Shown here one piece after another: positions 51,135 to 60,308 of a DNA stretch of 64,000 nucleotides. The notes below the pieces were generated by a model that ran no database searches, had not been told where the DNA came from, and saw nothing but the letters and a program-made list of their open reading frames with translations. Both the position numbers and the translations under genes were made by a program. Source of the DNA: Streptomyces koelreuteriae. Its GTDB lineage: Bacteria; Actinomycetota; Actinomycetes; Streptomycetales; Streptomycetaceae. Numbering within the stretch: the stretch's first letter is position 1; every line of letters starts with the position of its first letter. The stretch lies in contig NZ_CP075896.1 of assembly GCF_018604545.1 (NCBI RefSeq), positions 2,976,001 through 3,040,000 of the forward strand, given 5' to 3'.

Positions 51135-51183
51135 TAATCACCCATTTCGGGGAGGGATGCCATGTTCCCTAACTAATCACCCA
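51135..51183. promoter_or_regulatory. Direct repeat TAATCACCCA in the dprE1 upstream region
   Basis: TAATCACCCA occurs at 51135-51144 and again at 51174-51183, 39 bases apart, in the AT-richer spacer between the PAP2 operon and dprE1. The spacing is close to four helical turns, which suggests a regulator binding the same DNA face. The binder is unknown. An in-frame ATG at 51157 would extend DprE1 by 17 residues, but GGGGAGGG lies too close to it. Confidence 0.45.
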
Positions 51184-51207
51184 CAAGAGGGCGATACGGT
51201 CACGAAC

Positions 51208-52590
51208 ATGTCTGCCGACACCGATTCCGACCCGGACGTCCTGGGCCCGGACCACACCACCGTCACCGGCTGGGGCCGCACCGCTCCCACCGCGGGCTGG
51301 CTGATCCGCCCGAGGACGTACGAGGAGGCGGCGGCGGCCGTACGGGAGTGCGGGGCCCGGGGCGGGATCCCCCGGGGCCTGGGACGGGCGTACGGGGACG
51401 CGGCGCAGAACGCGGGCGGGTCCGTGCTCGACATGACGGGCCTGGACCGCGTCCACGCGATCGACGCCACCGGCGGCACGGTGCTGTGCGACGCGGGCGT
51501 CTCCCTGCACCGGCTGATGCAGGTGCTGCTGCCGCTCGGCTGGTTCGTGCCGGTCACCCCCGGCACGCGCTATGTCACCGTCGGCGGGGCGATCGGCGCC
51601 GACATCCACGGCAAGAACCACCATGTCTCGGGCTCGTTCGCGCGGCACGTGCTGTCCTTCGAACTGCTCACCGCCGACGGCGAGATCCGCACGGTGATCC
51701 CCGGCACGCCCCTGTTCGACGCCACCGCGGGCGGCATGGGACTGACCGGCGTGATCCTCACCGCGACGCTCCGCCTCCAGCCGGTCGAGACCTCGCTGAT
51801 GTCGGTCGACACCGAACGGGCGGCGGACCTCGACGATCTGATGGCCCGGCTGGCGGCCACCGACCACCGCTACCGCTACTCGGTCGCCTGGATCGATCTG
51901 CTGGCCCGGGGCGCCGCCACCGGCCGGGCGGTCCTCACCCGCGGCGACCACGCGCCCCTGGACGCGCTGCCCGCCCGGCTGCGCACGGACCCGCTGGCCT
52001 TCCGCACCGCCCGTCTCCCGGCCGCCCCGGCCGTCGTCCCCGAGGGTCTGCTCAGCCGGACCACCGTGGGCCTCTTCAACGAGCTCTGGTACCGCAAGTC
52101 CCCCCGGGCGCGGATCGGCCGGCTCCAGCGCATCTCCGCGTTCTTCCACCCCCTGGACGGGGTGCCCCACTGGAACCGGGTCTACGGCCGCGGCGGCTTC
52201 GTGCAGTACCAGTTCGTCGTCGGCCACGGCCGGGAGGACGCGCTGCGCCGCATCGTCCGCCGTATCGCGGAGCGCCGCTGCCCGTCCTTCCTGGCCGTCC
52301 TCAAGCGCTTCGGGGAGTCCGACCCGGGCTGGCTGTCCTTCCCCCTGCCGGGCTGGACGCTGGCGCTGGACATCCCGGCGGGGCTGCCCGGCCTCGGGGC
52401 GTTCCTCGACGAACTCGACGAGGAGGTCGCCGCCGCGGACGGGCGCGTCTACCTCGCCAAGGACGCCCGGCTGCGTCCGGAGCTGCTCGCGGCCATGTAC
52501 CCGCGCCTGGACGACTTCCGCGCACTGCGCGCCGAACTGGACCCGCACGGGGTGTTCGTGTCCGACCTGGCCCGCCGCCTCCACCTCTAG
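51208..52590 (+). CDS. dprE1: DprE1-like decaprenylphosphoryl-ribose 2'-oxidase
   Basis: This 460-residue FAD-dependent oxidoreductase of the vanillyl-alcohol oxidase fold has GIPRGLGRAYGDAAQN, the FAD motif in FVPVTPGTRYVTVGGAIGADIHG (core GGAIGADIHGKNHH), LKRFGESDPGWLSFPLPGW and LAKDARLRPELLAAMYPR. Similarity to mycobacterial DprE1 runs to the last residues (VFVSDLARRLHL). The residue equivalent to Cys387, the covalent target of benzothiazinones, is Ala386 (PGWTLALDIP). The catalytic Lys in AKDAR is kept. With DprE2 next door it should epimerise the 2'-carbon of lipid-linked ribose to arabinose. Confidence 0.93.
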   Translation: MSADTDSDPDVLGPDHTTVTGWGRTAPTAGWLIRPRTYEEAAAAVRECGARGGIPRGLGRAYGDAAQNAGGSVLDMTGLDRVHAIDATGGTVLCDAGVSLHRLMQVLLPLGWFVPVTPGTRYVTVGGAIGADIHGKNHHVSGSFARHVLSFELLTADGEIRTVIPGTPLFDATAGGMGLTGVILTATLRLQPVETSLMSVDTERAADLDDLMARLAATDHRYRYSVAWIDLLARGAATGRAVLTRGDHAPLDALPARLRTDPLAFRTARLPAAPAVVPEGLLSRTTVGLFNELWYRKSPRARIGRLQRISAFFHPLDGVPHWNRVYGRGGFVQYQFVVGHGREDALRRIVRRIAERRCPSFLAVLKRFGESDPGWLSFPLPGWTLALDIPAGLPGLGAFLDELDEEVAAADGRVYLAKDARLRPELLAAMYPRLDDFRALRAELDPHGVFVSDLARRLHL

Positions 52591-52606
52591 GCATTTAGGA
52601 GCTGTC

Positions 52607-53362
52607 ATGAAGGACGCCTTCGGTCTCCCCCAGTCCCTGCTCGTCCTCGGCGGTACGTCGGAGATCGCGCTGGCGACGGCCCGCCGGCTGGTCGCCCGCC
52701 GCACCCGCACGGTCTGGCTCGCGGGCCGCCCCTCGGCCGCCCTGGAGGAGGCCGCCGGACGGCTGCGCGGGCTCGGGGCCGATGTGCACACCATCGCCTT
52801 CGACGCGCTCGACCCCGGCTCCCACGAGGCCGTGCTCGGCAAGGTCTTCGCCGAGGGCGACATCGACATGGTGCTGCTCGCCTTCGGGCTGCTCGGCGAC
52901 CAGGCCCGTGACGAGCGGGAGCCGGAGGCGGCGGTGCGGGTCGCGCAGACCAACTACACCGGCGCGGTCTCCGCGAGCCTGGTGTGCGCCCGCGCCCTCC
53001 AGGCCCAGGGTCACGGCTCCCTGGTCGTCATGTCCTCCGTCGCGGGCGAGCGGGCCCGCCGCGCGAACTTCATCTACGGCTCCAGCAAGGCCGGCCTCGA
53101 CGCCTTCGCACAGGGCCTGGGCGACGCGCTGCACGGCACGGGCGTGCACGTCATGGTCGTACGCCCCGGCTTCGTCCGTACGCGGATGACCGCCGGCCTG
53201 CCCGACGCGCCCCTGGCGACCACGCCCGAGGCGGTCGCGACGGCCGTGGAGCTGGGTCTGCGCCGCCGCTCGGAGACGGTGTGGGTACCGGGCGCCCTGC
53301 GCGTGGTGATGGCGGCCCTGCGTCATCTGCCGCGCGGGGTGTTCCGGCGGCTGCCGATCTGA
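52607..53362 (+). CDS. dprE2: DprE2-like decaprenylphosphoryl-2-keto-pentose reductase
   Basis: This 251-residue SDR shows LLVLGGTSEIALATARRLV as an atypical nucleotide loop shared with mycobacterial DprE2, followed by MSSVAGERARRANFIYGSSKAGLDAF with the catalytic Ser, Tyr and Lys and VRPGFVRTRMTAGLP. It follows dprE1 by 16 bases with AGGAG in the spacer. The pair oxidises and re-reduces C2 of decaprenylphosphoryl-ribose. The tail LRHLPRGVFRRLPI is amphipathic and may attach to the membrane. Confidence 0.92.
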   Translation: MKDAFGLPQSLLVLGGTSEIALATARRLVARRTRTVWLAGRPSAALEEAAGRLRGLGADVHTIAFDALDPGSHEAVLGKVFAEGDIDMVLLAFGLLGDQARDEREPEAAVRVAQTNYTGAVSASLVCARALQAQGHGSLVVMSSVAGERARRANFIYGSSKAGLDAFAQGLGDALHGTGVHVMVVRPGFVRTRMTAGLPDAPLATTPEAVATAVELGLRRRSETVWVPGALRVVMAALRHLPRGVFRRLPI

Positions 53363-53422
53363 CGCGGCGGCCGGTCCGGTGTGGGGCCGTCGGTCCGGCG
53401 CGGGCGCCGATCTGACGCCGGG

Positions 53423-54001
53423 TCAGCGGGTGGGGATCGAGCCGCGTTCCGCCGGGCCGGCCTGGGTCGGGACGACCGCGCCGCCGAAGGGGAACTCGCG
53501 GAGCTTGCGCCAGACGGCGTCGGCGCCCTGCTCGTAGAGGGCGAAGCCGGTGCAGGGCCACTCGGCCTCGTAGCCGGAGAGTTCCTCGAAGGCGCGGTCC
53601 ATCGCCGCCTCGTCGATGCCGTGCGCCACCGTGACGTGCGGGTGGTACGGGAACTGCAGTTCGCGCGGGACCGGTCCGGAGGGGTCGCGGACCTGCTGCT
53701 GGAGCCCCGTGCAGGCCTCCGCGCCCGAGACGACCTGGACGAAGACGACCGGCGACACGGGCCGGAACGTGCCCGTGCCGGACAGCCGCATGGGGAACGG
53801 CCGGCCGGCCGCGGCGACCTCGGTCAGATGCGCCTCGACGGCCGCCAGGGCGTCCTCGTCGATCTCCGTCGGCGGCAGCAGGGTGACGTGCGTGGGGATG
53901 CCGTGAGCCGAGGCGTCGCCGAAGCCCGCGCGCAGCTGCTGGAGCTCGCTGCCGTGAGGCTCCGGGACCGCGATCGAAACACCGATCGTTACGGTCCCCA
54001 C
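53423..54001 (-). CDS. 2'-5' RNA ligase family protein (2H phosphoesterase)
   Basis: This 192-residue protein has the two HxT/S signature motifs of the 2H phosphoesterase superfamily: IPTHVTLLPPTEI in the first half and PYHPHVTVAHGID in the second. The intervening PVSPVVFVQVVSGAEAC strand pattern also fits. Members act on cyclic phosphodiesters of RNA or nucleotides. The RNA substrate here is unknown. It converges on dprE2 and lies 142 bases upstream of trpS on the same strand. Confidence 0.9.
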   Translation of the reverse strand: MGTVTIGVSIAVPEPHGSELQQLRAGFGDASAHGIPTHVTLLPPTEIDEDALAAVEAHLTEVAAAGRPFPMRLSGTGTFRPVSPVVFVQVVSGAEACTGLQQQVRDPSGPVPRELQFPYHPHVTVAHGIDEAAMDRAFEELSGYEAEWPCTGFALYEQGADAVWRKLREFPFGGAVVPTQAGPAERGSIPTR

Positions 54002-54142
54002 GTCGTCTCCTGTCGTTCAGTTGGCGGGTCGCTGATACGACCACCCGGTTATCGACTGTACGGCCACGGGCGGGTTACGGGCAGGCGCAACCGGAGTGAT
54101 GTACAGCGCTGTCGGGTGGTACGGCTGTGCGCGGGGGCGGGT

Positions 54143-56764
<2,622 letters not shown>

Positions 56765-56780
56765 TCAGCGTTCACGGTAC

Positions 56781-56868
56781 GGCCCAGGCGCACGGCTCTT
56801 GTCGTTCGGGCCGCTCCCCGATGGTTTGTCCATCCCAGCGCGCCAGTCACGGCCCGCGGGCAGCCTAC
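56781..56868 (-). ncRNA. ZTP riboswitch (pfl motif) in the glyA leader
   Basis: Read on the minus strand, the leader contains CCGTGACTGGCG (56852-56841), then the loop region, then CCATCGGGGAGCGG and GCCGTGCGCCTGGGCC ending near 56781. These are the conserved blocks of the pfl/ZTP aptamer: the CGUGACUGGCG strand, the CCxxCGGGGAGCG junction and the CCGCCUGGGC pseudoknot end. It lies 40 bases upstream of the glyA ATG. glyA is a well-known ZTP-controlled gene, so high ZMP/ZTP should switch expression on. Confidence 0.9.
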
Positions 56869-56888
56869 CGGACGGTGTGTGCGGGTTT

Positions 56889-56922
56889 CGTTGTGGCTGG
56901 TCGCGCAGTTCCCCGCGCCCCT
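56889..56922. repeat. Streptomyces dispersed intergenic repeat, copy 2
   Basis: CGTTGTGGCTGGTCGCGC is followed by AGTTCCCCGCGCCCCT, the full form of the repeat whose 18-base core recurs at 55214. The arms GGTCGCGC and GCGCCCC-type sequence can pair in part. It lies between the ZTP riboswitch and the end of the gene at 56936, flanking glyA on the other side from copy 1. Confidence 0.75.
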
Positions 56923-56935
56923 TAGAAGCAGGTCG

Positions 56936-58117
56936 CTAAAGGATCACGTGGGGCAGGAAGCGGGCGTACTCGTCTGTGATCAAGCCCGAGGACTCTCTGA
57001 TTCCCAGGCCCGCCGACTCGTTCTCCACCATCCAGGCGCCCAGGACCACCCTGTTGCCGTCGAAGTCCGGGAGGGGGGCGAGCTGCTGGTAGACGCAAGG
57101 CTCGTCGCGGACGAAGGGGTCGGAGCCCGGGGGGTGGATCGTGACGCCCGCGCCCTCTCGGCCGAGGAGGGGCTTGGCGACCCAGCCCTGGGCGGGGAGG
57201 TCGCGGGGGCCGTCCAGGTGGGCCGGGAGGAGGTTGGGGTGGTCGGGGTAGAGCTCCCAGAGGATGGCGAGCAGGGCCTTGTTGCTGAGGAGCATCTTCC
57301 AGGCCGGTTCGATCCACAGGGTGGAGCCCGTGCCGCCGCCGTTGTCGAGGGTGTCCAGGACATGGCCGGCGAAGCGGTCGGTGGTGAGCCACTCCCAGGG
57401 GTAGAGCTTGAAGGCGCTGCGGATGAAGCGCAGGCGCTGGTCGACGAAGCGGCCGGAGAGGCGGTCCCAGCCGATCTCCTCCATGGAGATCCAGTCGGTC
57501 TCCAGGCCCGCCTGCTCGGCCGTCTCCTTGAGGTAGGCGACCGTCATCATGTCCTCGCCGAGCTCGTCGGCGGAGGAGTACGCGAAGTACAGGGGGCTGC
57601 CGGGCGGTAGGAGGCCGGCCTGCTTCTTCCAGGCGTCGATCAGGCGCTCGTGGAGGGAGTTCCACTGGTCGGCGCCGGGGAAGCGCTCCTCCATCCAGAA
57701 CCACTGGGGTGACGCGGCCTCCACCAGCGAGGTGGGGGTGTCGGCGTTGTACTCCAGGAGCTTGGCCGGGCCGGTTCCGTCGTAGCGGAGGTCGAAACGG
57801 CCGTAGAGGGAGGGGAGTTCGGCGCGGCGGTGCCAGGACTCGGCGACCGCCTCGGCGACGCGGGGGTCGGTGATGCCCAGGTCGGCGAAACGGTCCTCGG
57901 TGACGATGTGGGCGGCCGCCGCCAGGCACATGCGGTGGAGTTCCTCGACGACCTCTTCCAGGGCCTCGATCTCCGGCAGGGTGAAGACGTAGTACGCGCT
58001 CTCGTCCCAGTAGGGGCGCAGGGAGTCGTCGGGGTAGCGGGTCAGGGGGTAGATCAGGCCCTGTTCCTCGACGGTCTGCTGCCAGCCGGGGCGGGGCTCC
58101 ATCGTGTGGCGTTCCAT
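56936..58117 (-). CDS. Glutathionylspermidine synthase-family ATP-grasp protein (YgiC/YjfC-like)
   Basis: This 393-residue protein of the GSP_synth family has the ATP-grasp C-terminal fold. [36 protein letters not shown] is the substrate-binding region (core [11 protein letters not shown]), [17 protein letters not shown] and [16 protein letters not shown] follow with the P-loop, and [19 protein letters not shown] ends the domain. It lacks the amidase domain of true glutathionylspermidine synthetase. Such short relatives occur in bacteria without trypanothione, often beside YgiB-type lipoproteins, as here with 58132. The peptide or polyamine substrate is unknown. Confidence 0.92.
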   Translation of the reverse strand: MERHTMEPRPGWQQTVEEQGLIYPLTRYPDDSLRPYWDESAYYVFTLPEIEALEEVVEELHRMCLAAAAHIVTEDRFADLGITDPRVAEAVAESWHRRAELPSLYGRFDLRYDGTGPAKLLEYNADTPTSLVEAASPQWFWMEERFPGADQWNSLHERLIDAWKKQAGLLPPGSPLYFAYSSADELGEDMMTVAYLKETAEQAGLETDWISMEEIGWDRLSGRFVDQRLRFIRSAFKLYPWEWLTTDRFAGHVLDTLDNGGGTGSTLWIEPAWKMLLSNKALLAILWELYPDHPNLLPAHLDGPRDLPAQGWVAKPLLGREGAGVTIHPPGSDPFVRDEPCVYQQLAPLPDFDGNRVVLGAWMVENESAGLGIRESSGLITDEYARFLPHVIL

Positions 58118-58131
58118 CGGCGCGGGCCCGG

Positions 58132-58500
58132 TCAGCCGCCGCCGCTGCCGGAGCCCGAGCAGCCGAAGCCGCCCCGGTCGACGGCCTCGCTGCGGCTGAA
58201 GGTGCCGTCGTCGGCCCAGCCGGCGTTGACGTCGGCGTCGTAGTACCAGTCGGCGTCCGTGGTCCTGGCCTTGCCGGTCTTCTTGCCGCCCTTGCCCTTG
58301 CCGTAGGAGGAGCCGGACGAGGAGGACGAGGCGCAGTTCTTGTCGGCGACGATCTTGTAACCGTTGATGTAGTCGTAGCTGTCCCGGTCCACACAGCGGC
58401 GGTCCGGGTCGGAGCCGCAGGCCGACAGGGCCGCCGCGAGGACACCCATGCCGCCCAGCACCACCGTGCTGGAGCGCAGTCGCCGTCGTGTTTCGGCCAT
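58132..58500 (-). CDS. Small lipoprotein, YgiB/DUF1190-like context
   Basis: This 122-residue protein has a signal peptide (STVVLGGMGVLAAALS) and the lipobox LSAC, so Cys28 is lipidated. A region with two further cysteines (DRRCVDRDSYDYINGYKIVADKNC) is followed by a Ser/Gly/Lys-rich spacer (SSSSSGSSYGKGKGGKK) and an end GGFGCSGSGSGGG. It is 14 bases upstream of the GSP-synthase-like gene. In E. coli, ygiB and ygiC form the same lipoprotein/GSP-synthase-like pair. The exact DUF1190 membership is not certain. Confidence 0.8.
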   Translation of the reverse strand: MAETRRRLRSSTVVLGGMGVLAAALSACGSDPDRRCVDRDSYDYINGYKIVADKNCASSSSSGSSYGKGKGGKKTGKARTTDADWYYDADVNAGWADDGTFSRSEAVDRGGFGCSGSGSGGG

Positions 58501-58650
58501 GTTCGTCTCTCCCCCGTGTTCTCCGTGTCGTGTACGGCGTCGGGTACCGCTTCGGTACCGCGCCGTGTACTGCCGAGCGGTCAGCCTAGAGAGGGGTGAG
58601 AGCGGGCGCGCATGCCCCCCTGCCCGCGCCCCCTCCCCTACTGTCGTTTT

Positions 58651-59532
58651 GTGATCTTTGGAATGCTGTGCGCCCTTGGTGCCGCCGTCTGCTTCGGTAC
58701 GGCGACGGTGTTGCAGGCGATGGCCGCGCGGTCGGTCGCGGCGACCGGCCCGGTCGGGGACGTGGCGCTGCTGTGGCGGGCGCTGCGGCAGTGGCGGTAT
58801 CTGGTGGGGCTCGCGCTGGACGGGCTCGGCTTCCTGCTCCAGATCATCGCGCTGCGGTCGGTGCCGATCTACGCCGTGGGGGCGGCGCTGGCCGCGAGCC
58901 TCGCGGTGACGGCGGTGGTCGCGGCGCGGCTGCTCAAGGTGCGGCTGAGCCGGATGGAATGGGCCGCGGTGGGGGTGGTGTGCGCCGGGCTCGCGCTGCT
59001 GGGTCTTGCGTCCGGGGCGGAGGGCGACGAGTCCGGGCCGGGCTGGCTGAAGTGGGCGATGCTCGGGGCGGCGGCCGGGGTGCTGCTGCTCGGGGCGGTG
59101 GGCGGACGGCTGCCGGAGCGGGGGCGGGCGCTCGCGCTCGGTCTGGGGGCCGGCTGCGGGTTCGGGGTGGTGGAGGTGGCGGTCCGGCTCATCGACGGGC
59201 TGTCGCCCGGGGAACTCTTCACGAACCCGGCGGCGTACGCGCTGGTGCTCGGGGGCGGGGCCGCGTTCCTGCTGCTGACCTCGGCCCTGCAGCGCGGCTC
59301 TGTGACCACGGCGACCGCGGGGCTGGTCCTCGGGGAGACGGTCGCGCCCGCGCTGATCGGCGTGATCTGGCTCGGGGACCGTACGCGGGAGGGGCTGGGC
59401 TGGCTGGCGGTGCTCGGTTTCGCGGTGGCGGTGGCCGGGGCGCTGGCGCTGTCGCGGTTCGGGGAGGCGCCGGTGGAGGCCGAGGGCGGGGCGGCCGGGG
59501 AGGCCGGGGAGGACGCGGTCGCGCCGAAGTGA
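58651..59532 (+). CDS. DMT-type membrane protein
   Basis: The protein has 293 residues from a GTG at 58651, with an ATG four codons later as the alternative. Eight to nine membrane helices follow the drug/metabolite transporter pattern: MLCALGAAVCFGTATVLQAMAAR, VPIYAVGAALAASLAVTAVVAARLL, and the second-half repeat ATAGLVLGETVAPALIGVIWLGDRT. The tail is Glu/Ala/Gly-rich. Some of this group transport small metabolites. No cargo can be suggested. It stands divergent from the lipoprotein gene. Confidence 0.85.
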   Translation: MIFGMLCALGAAVCFGTATVLQAMAARSVAATGPVGDVALLWRALRQWRYLVGLALDGLGFLLQIIALRSVPIYAVGAALAASLAVTAVVAARLLKVRLSRMEWAAVGVVCAGLALLGLASGAEGDESGPGWLKWAMLGAAAGVLLLGAVGGRLPERGRALALGLGAGCGFGVVEVAVRLIDGLSPGELFTNPAAYALVLGGGAAFLLLTSALQRGSVTTATAGLVLGETVAPALIGVIWLGDRTREGLGWLAVLGFAVAVAGALALSRFGEAPVEAEGGAAGEAGEDAVAPK

Positions 59533-59699
59533 GCTGGGCTTTCGCGCAGGGTGCGCACCTGCCGTAAGGCCTCACGATCCGGACGTCTTCCGGGGGGCTT
59601 CGGGGGTTCTTCCTGGCGGCTTCCGGGCAACTTCCGGGCGGCCGGAAAATTGTTTGTTGAAACTTGAACGCGCGGGAACCGCTTTCCGTATGGGACGGC

Positions 59700-60278
59700 G
59701 TGACCAGTAATCCCGTCACGGTCACCGTGGCCTATCGCGTGACGCCGGGCCGTGCGGCCGACTTCCACTCCTGGGGGTGGGCCATGCTGGGCGCGACCGC
59801 GCGACAGCCGGGTTTTCTGGGGGGTGGGGTACTTGTCGACGGAGGCGCGGAGTGGCATGTCGTCTATCGCTTCGCCAGCGAGGGGTCGGCCCTGGCCTGG
59901 GAGCAATCGCTTTCCCGGACACAGTGGGACGCCCGGCTGGAGGGGGTCGCCCGGGAGGCGGAGCGCCGGAGGGTGCCGGGCGCCCGGGCCTGGTTCGAAG
60001 CGCAGACTCTGACACCCGCGCCACCGGCACCGCCGAAGAAATGGAAACTGTGGTTCGTGAATATGAGCGCGGTTTTCCCTCCGGTGCTCCTGTTCAATCT
60101 GACGGTTCTTCCCTATCTCGGTGACCTCAACGCACTGATTCGCACGCTGTTGTTATGTCTGTGTGTGACCGCCCTTGTCACCTGGATTCTCATGCCGCGC
60201 CTCCAGCGTTTCTTCAGGAAATGGCTGTACCCGTCGCTTCAGGCGCTTCGTGGGCGGCACAAACGCCGGACCACGTAG
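59700..60278 (+). CDS. Membrane protein with antibiotic biosynthesis monooxygenase-like domain
   Basis: The protein has 192 residues from the GTG at 59700. An ABM-type ferredoxin-like domain (VTVTVAYRVTPGRAADFHSWGWAML, then WHVVYRFASEGSALAWEQS) is joined to two membrane helices, FPPVLLFNLTVLPYLGDLNAL and LLLCLCVTALVTWILMP, and a basic tail. Fused ABM-membrane proteins are known but uncharacterised. Codon 152 is TTA (60153-60155), so it should depend on bldA. It lies 30 bases before pabAB, whose gene also has a TTA codon, suggesting a shared developmental pathway. Confidence 0.8.
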   Translation: MTSNPVTVTVAYRVTPGRAADFHSWGWAMLGATARQPGFLGGGVLVDGGAEWHVVYRFASEGSALAWEQSLSRTQWDARLEGVAREAERRRVPGARAWFEAQTLTPAPPAPPKKWKLWFVNMSAVFPPVLLFNLTVLPYLGDLNALIRTLLLCLCVTALVTWILMPRLQRFFRKWLYPSLQALRGRHKRRTT

Positions 60279-60308
60279 GTCCGCGAACGAACAGAGGGAG
60301 GTGGGCGG

